64,000 nucleotides of DNA from contig DASZME010000064.1 of assembly GCA_035551995.1 (NCBI GenBank), positions 55,156 to 119,155 of the forward strand. Direction: 5' to 3'. Numbering within the stretch: position 1 is the stretch's first letter; the number at the start of each line of letters is the position of its first letter. The DNA comes from RYN-428 sp035551995. Lineage in GTDB: Bacteria > Planctomycetota > Phycisphaerae > Tepidisphaerales > Tepidisphaeraceae. The translations under genes and the position numbers were made by a program. Positions 1 to 9,578 of the stretch are shown here, piece after piece. The notes under the pieces were generated by a model that searched no databases, was not told the origin of the DNA, and saw only the letters and a list, made by a program, of their open reading frames with translations.

Positions 1-202
1 GGCGACCTTGCATGCCACGTTCCTGCAAAGCGGCGGCGATCGCGCGAACGCGGCGAAGAAGTTGGGCGAAAGTGAGCGTCGCCTCTTCGTGAACGCCGTC
101 GTTCAAAAATGTGTAGGCGGTTTGATCCGGCCGCGCGTCATTCCACGCCGCCAGCACGTCCGAGAACGTCGAACGATTGTTGGAATAAAGGGCGTTGCTC
201 AT
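1..202 (-). CDS. Fatty acyl-AMP ligase-like adenylating enzyme, N-terminal fragment (runs off the window)
   Basis: The reverse strand is open from an ATG at 202-200 to the window edge and gives about 67 residues. The readable stretch FSDVLAAWNDARPDQTAYTF, followed by an EEATLTFAQL-type segment and an RRVRAIAAALQERGMQG helix, matches the N-terminus of fatty acyl-AMP ligases. These are ANL-superfamily enzymes that activate fatty acids as acyl-adenylates, usually for loading onto acyl carrier proteins. Only the start of the first subdomain is present, so catalytic motifs cannot be checked and the product could also be an acyl-CoA synthetase. It is divergent from the histidine kinase at 338, so the intervening 135 bases must carry both upstream regions. 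Confidence 0.7.
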   Translation of the reverse strand, partial: MSNALYSNNRSTFSDVLAAWNDARPDQTAYTFLNDGVHEEATLTFAQLLRRVRAIAAALQERGMQGR

Positions 203-337
203 CTCAACTGTAAATCGGTTATCCCTGGCTGACTCATAACAAAAGGAGCGAAAGCGGAAGCGGCCCGGGCTGGTCTTTTATAACATTGCGACGACGGTTT
301 TCAAAATCGCGGCGATTTCGCGTAAACTGATGCACGC

Positions 338-2050
338 GTGCTCACCCTTTTGATTTTACAAGGTCCGGACAAAGGCCGACGATTCGAGTTGCCCGACGCG
401 CCGGCGCTGGTCGGCCGCGACAGCCGACAGTTGCCGCTCACCGACAACACCGTCTCACGGCGACATTGCGAATTGTTGCCGCTCGACGGCAACTGGATCG
501 TGCGCGACATGGGCAGCGCCAACGGCACTTACGTCAACGGCGCGCGGGTGGACGGCAAAATTCAATTAAAAATCGGCGATCAGGTCCGCGTCGGCCGTAC
601 GCTCATGGTCTTCGGCGCCCAACCGGGCATCTCGCGGACCAGCGGCAGCAACGTGGCGCTCTCCGGCGAAGAGAGCGGCATGGACAGTGCCATCATGGCG
701 ACCGTGCCGTCCAGCGAAGACTCCATGGTTCTTGCCGTTCCCGAACCCGCCGCCGCGGCGATGGGGAATCTCAAGATCCTGTATCAGCTCGGGGCGGCCC
801 TGGGAAGCAGTTTTACGGTTGAGCAGGTGCTCGAAGTCGTGATGGATCTGAGCTTTGAACATGTCAAAGCGGATCGCGGCATCATTCTGCTTCTGGACTC
901 GAAAAATAACGAACTGGTTCCGAAAGTGGTCCGCACGCGCGACGACGCGGAAGCCAAGCCGGTCGATGCGTTGGCGGCATCGGGCAAACCCGCCGCCGTG
1001 GAAAAAATCCATGCCTCGCGAACCATCATCAACCATGTGCTGAATACCGGCGAAGGCGTTCTCTCCAGCAACGCCATGACCGATCAGCGCTTCAGCAAGG
1101 GAAAGAGCGTTCATAATCTGGGCATTCGCTCGGCGTTGGCCGTACCGATCAAGGCGCGCAAATTAACCGATAAAGGGGGCGACGCGGTTATCGGCATCAT
1201 CTATATCGATTCTTCGGTTCGCAACTACACCTACGCGCCCGAACAGCTGCGGCTTTTGACCGCGATCGGCCTGCAGGCGGGGATGGCGATTCAAAACGCC
1301 GAGCTGTATCAGGCCCAGTTGCAGGCCGAGCGCCTTTCCGCGGTCGGCGAAACCAGCGCGGCGCTATCTCACTCGATCAAGAACATCCTCCAGGCATTGC
1401 AGGGCGGCGCCGACGTCGTCGAGATGGGCCTGCGCGGCAACAACGTTTCGCAGGCGACCAAAGGATGGCGGATCGTCCATCGCAATCTCGACAAGATATA
1501 TGGGCTGACGATGAATCTGCTCGCCTACAGCAAGCAGCGCGAGCCGGTGCTGGAGATGATGAATCCCCGGAAGCTGATCGACGAATGCCTGGAGCTTGTC
1601 GCGCCCGGCGCCAATGAAAAGGGCGTGATGGTGGTGGGCGACGTGGACTCCAACCATCCCGCCATACCAGTGGATCCGAGCGGGATTCACCAGGTATTGA
1701 TGAATCTATTGAGCAACGCGCTGGACGCCGTTCGGGCCAAGGAAGGATTGATCCGGGTCGAGTGTCATTACGACGAGCCAAACCGCCAGACAATCCTGGA
1801 AGTGATCGACAACGGCGCCGGCATCGCGCCGTCGATGATGAAGCACATGTTCGAGCTTTTTCATTCCACCAAGGGCAATCGCGGGACGGGCCTTGGTCTT
1901 GCCGTGGCGAAGAAAATCGTGGAAGAGCACGAGGGGTCGATTTCGGTCCGAAGCACGCCGGGCGAGGGAACAACGTTTACGATTCGCCTGCCGGTGTATC
2001 ATGCGAATTTGACCGATCCATCGCAGACGCACGGGCCGGGGGCGAGGTAA
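338..2050 (+). CDS. FHA-GAF sensor histidine kinase
   Basis: This 570-residue protein starts with GTG. It opens with a forkhead-associated domain (about residues 1-95, with GRDSRQLPL, SRRHCEL and SANGTYVNG), which in known families binds phosphothreonine. A GAF sensor domain follows (about 145-320), then a dimerisation segment carrying the likely phospho-acceptor histidine in ALSHSIKN (about residue 345), then a HATPase_c domain (about 440-555) with NLLSNALDAV, DNGAGI and GTGLGLAV. There is no membrane segment or signal peptide, so it should be cytoplasmic. No partner response regulator is adjacent; the nearest receiver protein is at 8692. The FHA domain suggests cross-talk with Ser/Thr kinases, which is an inference. 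There is no clear Shine-Dalgarno sequence before the GTG. Confidence 0.92.
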   Translation: MLTLLILQGPDKGRRFELPDAPALVGRDSRQLPLTDNTVSRRHCELLPLDGNWIVRDMGSANGTYVNGARVDGKIQLKIGDQVRVGRTLMVFGAQPGISRTSGSNVALSGEESGMDSAIMATVPSSEDSMVLAVPEPAAAAMGNLKILYQLGAALGSSFTVEQVLEVVMDLSFEHVKADRGIILLLDSKNNELVPKVVRTRDDAEAKPVDALAASGKPAAVEKIHASRTIINHVLNTGEGVLSSNAMTDQRFSKGKSVHNLGIRSALAVPIKARKLTDKGGDAVIGIIYIDSSVRNYTYAPEQLRLLTAIGLQAGMAIQNAELYQAQLQAERLSAVGETSAALSHSIKNILQALQGGADVVEMGLRGNNVSQATKGWRIVHRNLDKIYGLTMNLLAYSKQREPVLEMMNPRKLIDECLELVAPGANEKGVMVVGDVDSNHPAIPVDPSGIHQVLMNLLSNALDAVRAKEGLIRVECHYDEPNRQTILEVIDNGAGIAPSMMKHMFELFHSTKGNRGTGLGLAVAKKIVEEHEGSISVRSTPGEGTTFTIRLPVYHANLTDPSQTHGPGAR

Positions 2051-2097
2051 AACGATATCGTTATCGTTTGGGCGATGCGCCGAGTTGTAATACGAGC

Positions 2098-2295
2098 ATG
2101 AGCAAAGCGATCGATGTCAGTGACCTCCCCGCGCCGTTCGCCGACGCAATCGAGTCGTCGGTGAAAACATATCGCGAGAAGACGCAGTCGGTCATCGACT
2201 CAAGCCAAATTGACCGGCCCATTGGCTGGCTCAAGGGCAAATGGGAGCTACGGGACTTTTACATCCGTGAAGCAGCCGGTTTTTGCGCTCTTTAA
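2098..2295 (+). pseudogene. Small antitoxin-like ORF, apparently truncated
   Basis: This short ATG-initiated frame encodes 65 residues. The section [20 protein letters not shown] recalls small planctomycete antitoxin-like proteins that carry a P-I-G-x-x-K-G-K-W motif and continue into a proline- and leucine-rich tail. Here the tail after the GKWEL motif is composed of sequence antisense to the 3' end of the oxidoreductase gene (2248 onward), so the original C-terminus looks lost. No ribosome site is obvious and no toxin gene is adjacent. It may be a dead remnant or a short live gene. The family assignment is from memory of the motif only. Confidence 0.35.
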
Positions 2296-3387
2296 CACGC
2301 TGTCGCAGACCGCCTGCGTTTCAAGCGCGTCTCGGAACGTCGGACTCGCCGGCTTGCCTGATGCCATGCCTTCGATAAAGTCGGCTATTTGGTGTACGAA
2401 CGTGTGCTCGTACCCGATTTGCAGGCCCGGCACCCACCAATGCTTCATGTAGGGATGATCGCTATCGGTGATATGGATGCTGCGCCAGCCGCGAAGCTGG
2501 CTTTCGTCGCGGTAGTCGAAATACTGCAGGCGGTGCAGGTCGTGAAGATCCCACTTGATGCTTCCCTTTTCGCCGTTGATTTCAAACGTATAAAGCGCCT
2601 TGTGGCCGCGGGCGTAGCGCGTCGATTCGAAGAGGCCAAGGGAGCCGTTGGCGAAATGACAGAAGAAAAGACACGCGTCGTCGATCTTCACCGGCTCGAC
2701 CTTTCCGGTAAGCGTGTGCTTGCGTTCCTTGACGAACGTTTCGGTCATGGCGTTGACGTCGGTGATGCTGCCGTTGAGCCACAGGGCGGTGTCGATGCAG
2801 TGGGCGAGAAGGTCGCCGGTCACCCCCGAGCCGGCGGCGGCGGCGTCGAGGCGCCATAGGCCGGTCCCGCCCTGGGGAAGGTCGGCGCTGATCGTCCAGT
2901 CCTGGAGAAAATTGGCGCGATAATGGAAAATCCGGCCGAGCTTTCCTTCATCGATCAATTTCTTCGCCAGCGCCACGGCGGGCACGCGGCGATAGTTGTA
3001 CCAAACCATGTTCGGGACTTTGGCCGCCTCCACCGCGTTGACCATCTCCAACCCCTCGGCGGTGTCCATCGACAGCGGCTTCTCGCACAAAATCGCCTTG
3101 CCCGCCTTGGCGGCGGCGATGGCGATTTCATGGTGGCTGTTGTTGGGCGTGGCGATGTCGATCACGTCGATGTCTTTGCGGTCGATCATCTTCCGCCAGT
3201 CGGTTTCCGTCGATTCATAGCCCCACTTCTCGGCAAATCCTTTCACGTTTTTTTCATCGCGTCCGCACACCGCTTTCAGCGTGAGTTTATAAGGAAGATC
3301 AAAAAAATTGCCTACTTTGCGATAAGCGTTGGAGTGGGTTCGACCCATGAAGCCGTAACCGATCAGACCGATGTTCAAATCTTTCAT
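2248..3387 (-). CDS. Gfo/Idh/MocA family NAD(P)-dependent oxidoreductase
   Basis: The protein has 379 residues when started at the ATG at 3387, which is preceded by an AGGAAC ribosome site; an upstream in-frame ATG adds 11 unlikely residues. The N-terminal Rossmann fold shows [17 protein letters not shown], and the family motif CEKPLS (about residues 85-90) carries the conserved lysine. A C-terminal GFO_IDH_MocA substrate domain follows. Members oxidise or reduce sugars, inositols and related polyols with NAD(P); the substrate cannot be told from sequence. No signal peptide is visible, so a cytoplasmic location is expected. A credible promoter lies upstream at 3437-3464. The gene is convergent with the small ORF at 2098 and stands alone. 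Confidence 0.9.
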   Translation of the reverse strand: MKDLNIGLIGYGFMGRTHSNAYRKVGNFFDLPYKLTLKAVCGRDEKNVKGFAEKWGYESTETDWRKMIDRKDIDVIDIATPNNSHHEIAIAAAKAGKAILCEKPLSMDTAEGLEMVNAVEAAKVPNMVWYNYRRVPAVALAKKLIDEGKLGRIFHYRANFLQDWTISADLPQGGTGLWRLDAAAAGSGVTGDLLAHCIDTALWLNGSITDVNAMTETFVKERKHTLTGKVEPVKIDDACLFFCHFANGSLGLFESTRYARGHKALYTFEINGEKGSIKWDLHDLHRLQYFDYRDESQLRGWRSIHITDSDHPYMKHWWVPGLQIGYEHTFVHQIADFIEGMASGKPASPTFRDALETQAVCDSVLKSAKTGCFTDVKVP

Positions 3388-3436
3388 TTGGTTCCTCGCG
3401 TAGACGAATGGCGCCGGCAAACGCGGCGGCGGAAGT

Positions 3437-3464
3437 GTTATAGCCGATGGACCAAACGAGGCAA
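3437..3464 (-). promoter_or_regulatory. Putative sigma-70-type promoter for the oxidoreductase
   Basis: On the minus strand a TTGCCT hexamer (3464-3459) is followed, after 16 bases, by TATAAC (3442-3437). It lies about 50 bases upstream of the chosen oxidoreductase start. The hexamers are close to consensus, but no experimental support exists. Confidence 0.45.
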
Positions 3465-3680
3465 GATCGCGCGGATGACCTGACGGGCGGCATATTTTTT
3501 TCGGCGGACCGCCGGGAAAATATCGGCCGGGGTAATCAAATCCGAATGATCGTCGATCAAGATGCCGACCATAGGAATGCCGACCGCGGCGGATTCAAAT
3601 TGGCCTGAGACTTGGATACGATCCGCACGTCGATCGTCGGCAGTGTTTTTCGGCGTCGTCAATTTGCACCGGAGCAGCGG

Positions 3681-5531
3681 ATGCCACTGGTTTTGATTCA
3701 TACCCGCCGCGTTCGCCAGGCGCTGTCGGCGCCGAGCGGCCTGCTCGCAGACCTGGTTTTCCTTCTTTTTTGCGGGTCGGTGTTCGGATTGCTGATGATG
3801 ATGGGCCGCCAGGCCTCCCTGAAGATGGACCTTTCTAAAGGGACGATCATCAGTCTGTCGTTCCTGTCCCTTCCCAAATACACGCTTTTGAGTTTGTGCA
3901 GAGGTTTTGCGGCTTACATCCTGTCGCTGGTCTTCACGTTGATCTACGGCACGATCGCCGCGCACAATCACCGCGCCGAGAAAGTGATGATCCCGGCGCT
4001 GGACGTGCTTCAGGCGATCCCCGTTCTCGGATTTCTGCCGGGCCTTGTGCTGGCGATGATACGGATCTTCCCGACCCGCGAAATCGGATTGGAGATCGCC
4101 TGCGTGGTTATGATCTTCACCGCGCAGGTGTGGAACATGACGTTCAGTTTTCACGGAAGCCTGCGCGGAATCCCCAAGCCGTTGCGCGAGGTGGCGGCGA
4201 TTCAACGGCTCACCGGATGGCAGACGTTTCGGCTGCTGGAGGTTCCGGCCGCCATGATCGGGCTGGTCTGGAACTCGATGATGTCGATGGCGGGCGGATG
4301 GTTTTTTCTGACCGTCAACGAAGCCTTTACGCTCGGCGACAGGGACTATCGTCTGCCGGGCATCGGGTCTTACATGAACGAAGCGATCAACCAGGAAAAC
4401 GTCCCGGCCATGATCGCGGCGATCGTCGCGATGATCGTGATGATCGTCGCCGTCGATCAGATTTTCTGGCGGCCGATCGTCGTGTGGGCGCAGCGATTTC
4501 GGATGGACGACATCGCCCAGACGGATGTTTCGCAGTCGTGGATGCTCGATCTTCTGCGCCGAAGCCGAATCTATGCGCGCCTGCAACAACCATTCGCCAA
4601 GAAGCAGACCGCCGAGATTGGTCTTAAAGCTTCGGCGCCGGCGGTGAGCGCCATCGTCGCCGATCCGGTGGCGGGATCGGGCAACCAGGGGATCGTGAAA
4701 GAAACTGAAACGGCCAACGGCCGGTCCGGCGCCATTTTTCTGCCGATGCTGAAGTGGTTTGTGCTGGCGTTACTGCTCGTCGGAGCCGTGTGGGGAAGCT
4801 GGGTGTTGATTAAGCTGCTGCTCGCTTTGCCGTTGTGGGATCAAGCGGCCGCCGGCGCGGGAAAATCGATCACCGAACACGAAGACTGGACGTCGGTCGT
4901 GCTGGCCCTGGCCGCGTCGCTGGTTCGCACGACGACCGCCGTTGCCCTTGGGGCGGCATGGGCGCTGCCGGTCGGCATTTGGATCGGGCTTTCGCCCAAG
5001 TGGTCAAGCCGGCTCCAGCCGATCATCCAGGTGGTGGCGAGTTTTCCGGCGCCGATGCTGTTTCCGCTGGTGACAATGGCGCTTGTTTTCCTGCACGTCC
5101 CGTTCACCGCCGGGTGCGTGGCGCTGATGCTGCTTGGCGCGCAGTGGTACATTTTGTTCAACGTGATCGCCGGCGCCAGCGCCATTCCGCAGGACCTTCA
5201 GGAAGTGGGAAACGTCTATCGCATGAGCACATGGGAACGCTGGAGACAACTCTACCTTCCATGCACGTTTCCTTACCTTCTGACCGGCCTGGTCACCGCC
5301 GCCGGCGGAGCGTGGAACGCGACGATCGTGTCTGAATTCGTCCAGATGAAAAATCGGACTTTCGTCGCTTTTGGCCTTGGCTCGACGATCAGCAAGGCCA
5401 CCGCCAGCGGCAATTATTCGTTGCTCGCCGCCGGGGTGGTGACGATGGCCTTTTTTGTCGTGCTCATCAACCGATTTTTCTGGAAACGCCTCTATCGATT
5501 GGCCGAGAACAAATACAGCCTGAACGCCTGA
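3681..5531 (+). CDS. Fused double ABC-transporter permease (nitrate/taurine-type)
   Basis: The product is 616 residues from ATG 3681, which has GGAG six bases upstream. A TTG at 3612 would add 23 residues and cannot be excluded. Two BPD_transp_1 permease halves are fused in one chain: the first covers roughly residues 20-280 and the second roughly 375-610. A polar linker of about 90 residues separates them. Each half has several membrane helices and an EAA-like cytoplasmic loop ([15 protein letters not shown] and [16 protein letters not shown]). Fusion lets one polypeptide supply both permease subunits. The adjacent ATPase gene begins 7 bases after this one and is surely its partner. No periplasmic binding-protein gene is next to it, so the substrate is unknown; nitrate, sulfonate or bicarbonate are family precedents only. 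Confidence 0.88.
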   Translation: MPLVLIHTRRVRQALSAPSGLLADLVFLLFCGSVFGLLMMMGRQASLKMDLSKGTIISLSFLSLPKYTLLSLCRGFAAYILSLVFTLIYGTIAAHNHRAEKVMIPALDVLQAIPVLGFLPGLVLAMIRIFPTREIGLEIACVVMIFTAQVWNMTFSFHGSLRGIPKPLREVAAIQRLTGWQTFRLLEVPAAMIGLVWNSMMSMAGGWFFLTVNEAFTLGDRDYRLPGIGSYMNEAINQENVPAMIAAIVAMIVMIVAVDQIFWRPIVVWAQRFRMDDIAQTDVSQSWMLDLLRRSRIYARLQQPFAKKQTAEIGLKASAPAVSAIVADPVAGSGNQGIVKETETANGRSGAIFLPMLKWFVLALLLVGAVWGSWVLIKLLLALPLWDQAAAGAGKSITEHEDWTSVVLALAASLVRTTTAVALGAAWALPVGIWIGLSPKWSSRLQPIIQVVASFPAPMLFPLVTMALVFLHVPFTAGCVALMLLGAQWYILFNVIAGASAIPQDLQEVGNVYRMSTWERWRQLYLPCTFPYLLTGLVTAAGGAWNATIVSEFVQMKNRTFVAFGLGSTISKATASGNYSLLAAGVVTMAFFVVLINRFFWKRLYRLAENKYSLNA

Positions 5532-5538
5532 AAATCTC

Positions 5539-6918
5539 ATGACTCAATCCACGAGCACAACCTCAACCGACGCCATCTGCGAAGCGCGCAACATCGGCGT
5601 CGTTTTCAACGGCCGGCCGGCGATCGAAAACGTTTCGCTTTCGGTCAACCCCAACGAAGTGATCGCCATTCTCGGTCCCAGCGGATGCGGAAAAAGCACG
5701 CTCCTGCGCGTGCTGGTCGGGCTCATTCAACCCACCACCGGCCAGGTATTCGCCCACGGACAGACACTCTCGGGCATTCACTCGGGCATCTCCATCGTCT
5801 TCCAGAATTTCGCCCTTTATCCCTGGCTCACCGTCCGGGAGAATATCCAGGTCGCGCTGAACGGCTTGAATCTCGATCCGCAGACCGCGTCGCAGCGCGT
5901 CGCCAGGTGCATTGATATGGTCGGTCTCGACGGATCGGAAGAGGCTTACCCCAAGGAGCTTTCCGGCGGAATGAAACAGCGCGTGGGCATCGCCCGAGCG
6001 CTCGCCCGCGGCCCGGAACTGCTTTGCATGGACGAACCGTTCAGCGCCCTGGATGTTTTCACCGCCGAAAGTCTGCGAAGCGAAGTTTATCGGCTCTGGA
6101 CCGTCAATGAGACCAAAGCGCCCATCAACGGTAACGGCGCCCCCGCCGCCCACGGCGGCACCGGGTTGCGCAGCATCATGATGATTACGCACATCATCGA
6201 GGAAGCCGTCTTCCTGGCCGACCGCATCGTGGTCATGGGCACCAAGCCCGGCCACATTCGCCAGATCATTCCCAATACCGTCGCCCATCCGCGCAATTAT
6301 CAGTCGCCGCAGTTTCTGGCATTGGTGCAGCGCCTTCACGACATCATCGTTTCCGAGCATCTTCCCGAAGAACCGGCCGCCGCGGCGTCGGTTGTGGCGA
6401 CGGACATTCTCGCCGTCGAGCCGGTGCCGTCGGTCAATTTGGGCGAGGTGTTCGGCCTCATGGAAATCCTTCGCGACAACGGCGGAGGAATGGATGTTTT
6501 CCGCCTCGACGGCCTGACCGACTACGATTTTGGCCACACGCTCTCGGTGGTGAAGACCGGCGAGATGCTCGATTTCCTGGACACGCCCAAAAACCGCGTC
6601 GTCCTCACTGCGCTTGGCGCGAAGTTTTTGGACGCCGACATCAATGGCCGCAAGGGATTGCTTAATCAGCAGCTTCAGACGCTGGGGATTTTCCGATACA
6701 TCGTGACCATATTGAAGGAAGCGAAAAACCAGCGTCTGCCGGAAGAGGTTGTCCAGGAGGAACTGGTGATTCGCCTGCCGACGGAGGACGTAGATGCGAT
6801 GACCCGCACGATTATCGCGTGGGGCCGGTTCGCGGAATTACTGGGATATTCGGCGGACACTGAGGAAATTTACCTCGATCAGCCGGTGGCGCTCCCAACC
6901 GGCGACGCGCCGTCTTGA
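5539..6918 (+). CDS. ABC transporter ATP-binding protein with C-terminal AAA-associated domain
   Basis: This 459-residue ATPase belongs to the NitT/TauT-type importer family. Walker [10 protein letters not shown] lies near residues 47-55, the signature LSGGMKQR near 140-147, and Walker [13 protein letters not shown] near 160-171. A small Asn/Gly/Pro/Ala-rich insert ([12 protein letters not shown]) precedes the switch-histidine segment MMITH. Residues about 300-450 form the extra C-terminal domain seen in a subgroup of these ATPases (AAA_assoc_C), which may be regulatory. The gene starts 7 bases downstream of the fused permease, so the two are co-transcribed and form one inner-membrane importer. 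Confidence 0.92.
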   Translation: MTQSTSTTSTDAICEARNIGVVFNGRPAIENVSLSVNPNEVIAILGPSGCGKSTLLRVLVGLIQPTTGQVFAHGQTLSGIHSGISIVFQNFALYPWLTVRENIQVALNGLNLDPQTASQRVARCIDMVGLDGSEEAYPKELSGGMKQRVGIARALARGPELLCMDEPFSALDVFTAESLRSEVYRLWTVNETKAPINGNGAPAAHGGTGLRSIMMITHIIEEAVFLADRIVVMGTKPGHIRQIIPNTVAHPRNYQSPQFLALVQRLHDIIVSEHLPEEPAAAASVVATDILAVEPVPSVNLGEVFGLMEILRDNGGGMDVFRLDGLTDYDFGHTLSVVKTGEMLDFLDTPKNRVVLTALGAKFLDADINGRKGLLNQQLQTLGIFRYIVTILKEAKNQRLPEEVVQEELVIRLPTEDVDAMTRTIIAWGRFAELLGYSADTEEIYLDQPVALPTGDAPS

Positions 6919-6948
6919 TCCCCGCGCCATCCTGCCTATCCTAAGCTG

Positions 6949-7404
6949 ATGACCGCTACCTTCCGCCGATTTGGCTGCTGGACAATCTGCGCCGCCGTGA
7001 TGCTTCTCGGCGGCTGTTCGAGTTTCGATCGCGACTGGAACGCCGCCGCCGGCGTCGCGCCGGCCAATCCCGTGGACATTACCGGGCGCTGGCAGGGAAC
7101 GTGGGCGAGCAGCGTCGGCACGCATCACGGCGACCTGCGCTGCCTCATCACGCGCACCGACGCCGTCACCTATCACGCCCGATATGCCGCCACCTATGGG
7201 GGCATCTTCCACTTCGAATATGAGATTCCGCTGGTCGGCGAACGTGAAGGGGAGTGGATTCACTTTGAAGGAGACGCCGACCTCGGCGCCCTGGCCGGCG
7301 GGGTATATCACCACGAAGGCCATGCTAACTCCACCGATCTTTTCGCCACTTACCGATCGAGCGACGACAACGGCCGATACACGATGAAACGGCCGCGGGA
7401 ATAG
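6949..7404 (+). CDS. Putative lipoprotein of unknown function
   Basis: The 151-residue product starts with a short basic region and a hydrophobic stretch ending in LLGGC, a good lipobox with the cysteine near residue 23. It is therefore expected to be lipid-anchored in the cell envelope. The mature part contains DITGRWQGTWASS and several beta-strand-like segments with alternating aromatic residues, suggesting a small beta-barrel or lipocalin-like fold, although no family is recognised. It follows the importer ATPase by 30 bases and precedes the SlyD-like gene by 33, so the three may share a transcript. No function is proposed. Confidence 0.75.
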   Translation: MTATFRRFGCWTICAAVMLLGGCSSFDRDWNAAAGVAPANPVDITGRWQGTWASSVGTHHGDLRCLITRTDAVTYHARYAATYGGIFHFEYEIPLVGEREGEWIHFEGDADLGALAGGVYHHEGHANSTDLFATYRSSDDNGRYTMKRPRE

Positions 7405-7437
7405 GGATATTTTTTCCGCCCAACAGAAAGGCAGCGG

Positions 7438-7914
7438 GTGCAAGTCACAAAAGACAAAGTCGTAGAAATCGATTACACGCTCACCGACGCCAAAGGCGCG
7501 GTCATCGACAGCTCAAAGGGCAGGCCGCTGGCGTACCTTCATGGGGCGGCGGGCATCATCCCCGGCCTTGAAAAGGAGCTGGAAGGAAAGTCCGCCGGCG
7601 ATCATCTTCAGGTCACCGTGCCGCCGGAACAGGGTTACGGGATTCGGGACGAATCGCTGCTCATTTATGTTCCCCGCAAGGCGTTCGGGAAAACCAAAAT
7701 TGAGCGTGGGATGCGGTTCGAGCTTTCGACCGGCCAAAACGCCCAACCCGTTACCGTCGTGAGTCTTCAGCGCGAGACCGTGCGCGTTGACGCCAACCAT
7801 GCGCTTGCCGGCCAGACCCTCCATTTTGACGTCAAAATCGTCTCCGTTCGCGACGCCACGCCCCAAGAGCTTTCCCATGGCCATGCACATGGCGCCGGGG
7901 GACACCATCACTAA
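7438..7914 (+). CDS. FKBP-type peptidyl-prolyl isomerase, SlyD-like
   Basis: The protein has 158 residues from a GTG start, with AGAAAGGCAG a few bases upstream. It shows the SlyD layout: an N-terminal FKBP half (VEIDYTLTDAKGAVIDSS, YLHGAAGIIPGLEKELEGKS), an inserted flap domain (about residues 70-125), the return FKBP strand HFDVKIVSVRDAT, and a His-rich tail (HGHAHGAGGHHH). In this family the tail binds nickel or other metals, and the enzyme speeds proline isomerisation during folding. There is no signal peptide, so it is cytoplasmic. Hydrogenase genes, often linked with SlyD nickel delivery, are not present here. Confidence 0.9.
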   Translation: MQVTKDKVVEIDYTLTDAKGAVIDSSKGRPLAYLHGAAGIIPGLEKELEGKSAGDHLQVTVPPEQGYGIRDESLLIYVPRKAFGKTKIERGMRFELSTGQNAQPVTVVSLQRETVRVDANHALAGQTLHFDVKIVSVRDATPQELSHGHAHGAGGHHH

Positions 7915-8297
7915 CGGCGATCGGATGGCGATCCGCGCCGCCGGTGAGGAACGCGGCTAACTCAGCTCAAGAAAACGCGGAACTCACTTGGGACGCATCG
8001 CTTAACCTCCGGACTTGTCGCACGATCGATACATCGGGTCCGAAACAGCGGCCACTGAATTTCCATTTCAACGCCTACCTCTGTTCGGCCCCTGATCGGG
8101 AGGACCGTGGCCGAGACGGCTGGGCTGTCGGTCACTCAAGGCGGCAAAAACCGCATTTCCCCCGCATATCGCCAACTCTCATAATACGGGCATGGCGTGA
8201 AAAATGACTTGAGTTTACAACTAAGTCGTGGCATGACTCTCGAAACGTCACCGCATGATCGGTCGTGACGCCTGACCAACGGGTGTGAGAAAGTAAT
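7915..8297. other. Intergenic stretch without a supported gene
   Basis: These 383 bases lie between the SlyD-like gene and the predicted promoter at 8298. A frame of 87 codons starting at 7944 has atypical composition and no ribosome site, and was not accepted. No repeat or clear hairpin was noticed. Confidence 0.4.
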
Positions 8298-8326
8298 TTG
8301 GCCTTCGACCCGGAATGTTATATATA
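8298..8326 (+). promoter_or_regulatory. Putative promoter of the HTH-receiver regulator
   Basis: TTGGCC (8298-8303) is followed after exactly 17 bases by TATATA (8321-8326). Transcription would begin near 8333, giving an untranslated leader of about 360 bases before the start codon at 8692. Confidence 0.5.
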
Positions 8327-8332
8327 GTATTG

Positions 8333-8691
8333 TGCCGTATCATGCGCGTTTCCGCAGGATAAGGGAGAAAGTGCTCGGTTTTTTGGCTCTGAGCGCTTTC
8401 TGGCGGAAATATCGCCCCGGGGACCTTTGAATAATCCGTAGCACAGTTGTCGCGGACCGTGTTTTATCGGCCGGGGCGTCGGCGCCACGCCTGCGCCAGC
8501 GGTCAATGAAAGCCTTTACCGGGGAGCGTTATCACAACGTGGTTCTCCGTCGGCTGGACTGATAATTCCAGCTGTTCCAGCATTGCGGCTGACCCGGCAA
8601 AAATTGCGCATCCGGCCTAAAGCGTGCAGCCGCTATGTCGGATAGTAATAGTGTCAGGCGGCATTCGCCGGCTCGCTTGACGAGGAGAAAT
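8333..8691 (+). ncRNA. Long structured 5' leader of the HTH-receiver gene
   Basis: Between the predicted promoter and the regulator start there are about 360 bases with no credible gene. A nested hairpin lies at 8349-8409. The outer arms are TTTCCGC (8349-8355) and GCGGAAA (8403-8409). The inner arms are AGAAAGTGCTC (8366-8376) and GAGCGCTTTCT (8391-8401), which pair over 11 positions with one G-U. A second small stem is GCTGGA (8553-8558) with TCCAGC (8567-8572). The arrangement could be a cis-regulatory leader, an attenuator or a separate small RNA; no known riboswitch class was recognised. Confidence 0.35.
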
Positions 8692-9285
8692 ATGCAAATG
8701 AGCGCTACCACGAAGTTGAAAGACGTCCTCACGACCGGAGAGGTCGCTAAAATCTGCAACGTCGCCCCCCGAACCGTCAGCAAGTGGTTCGACACCGGCG
8801 CCCTCCACGGCTATCGCATCCCGGGTAGCAAGGACCGTCGCATCCCGCTTAATCAGCTCATCCGATTCATGAAGCAGCATGGCATGCCGCTCAACGGCCT
8901 CATGACCGGCTGCACCCGCGTCATGATCGTCGACGACGAACAGGATATCGTCGAAGTTCTGGAAAAGATTCTCGAAGACGAAGCCAAGTACGAAGTGGAA
9001 GTGGCCCGCGGCGGATTCGCCGCCGGGCTGATCGCCGAAAAATTCCGCCCCCACGTGATGCTCGTTGACATGCACCTCAAGGACATCGACGCACCGGAAG
9101 TCTGCAAACAAGTCAAGAAAAACCCCGACCTCCAACTAACGAAAGTGATCGCCATGAGCGGCAAGTTGAGCGATCAGGAATCGCAGGGCCTCGCGGCGCT
9201 CGGCTTCGACAGTTTCCTTCGCAAACCGTTTCATGTGCGACAGGTGATCGAAGCGGTCGAAGACGCGATGGCGGTGGTGTATTGA
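8692..9285 (+). CDS. Response regulator with N-terminal excisionase/MerR-type helix-turn-helix
   Basis: The start at 8692 (197 residues) is chosen because GAGGAG sits 5-6 bases upstream; an earlier in-frame ATG at 8635 lacks one. Residues about 8-55 form an excisionase/BldC-like helix-turn-helix (LTTGEVAKICNVAPRTVSKW), followed by a receiver domain (about 70-195). The receiver has the acidic pair in VMIVDDEQD, the phospho-acceptor aspartate in VMLVDMHL, the Ser/Thr position in IAMSGK and the lysine in LRKPF. DNA binding ahead of the receiver is the reverse of the usual order. It is probably a transcription regulator controlled by phosphorylation; no cognate kinase is adjacent, and the kinase at 338 is only a candidate. 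Confidence 0.88.
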   Translation: MQMSATTKLKDVLTTGEVAKICNVAPRTVSKWFDTGALHGYRIPGSKDRRIPLNQLIRFMKQHGMPLNGLMTGCTRVMIVDDEQDIVEVLEKILEDEAKYEVEVARGGFAAGLIAEKFRPHVMLVDMHLKDIDAPEVCKQVKKNPDLQLTKVIAMSGKLSDQESQGLAALGFDSFLRKPFHVRQVIEAVEDAMAVVY

Positions 9286-9354
9286 TCGCAAATCCGCGCG
9301 GGAAAGTCGCCGGGAGGGCCGGCGCTCAGCTTCGCGGCCCCTACCCGGCGCCCT

Positions 9355-9370
9355 CTCCCGATATCGGGAG
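9355..9370. repeat. Perfect 16-base palindrome
   Basis: CTCCCGATATCGGGAG is its own reverse complement. The flanking CCCTACCCGGCGCC context resembles the dispersed CCCTCTCCCGG...CCGGGAGAGGG-type repeats of planctomycete genomes, and the inverted repeat at 33701-33802 is similar. It may act as a terminator-like hairpin after the regulator gene, which ends at 9285. Confidence 0.5.
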
Positions 9371-9578
9371 CGGCTCTGGCCATGTTCGTCGGTTGCCGTT
9401 GACGGCGGCGAACCCCGGCGAGTCGGCCGGCACGCCGCCGCCGTTCTCGATCACGACCATACGCACGCGCAGCCGCCTCGCGCGTTTTTGTTCACGGGGC
9501 GGCGTTCGTTCGTCCGATAACTCGTTCAGCCGACCGGTTGTTTTCACGGTCGTTCCATCAACTGAGCGAGAGGATCGT

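Noticed and set aside
3438..4589. Long reverse-strand frame of 383 codons covering the permease gene
   Set aside because: It is antisense to the well-supported fused permease, is rich in His/Arg/Asp as shadows are, and has no ribosome site.
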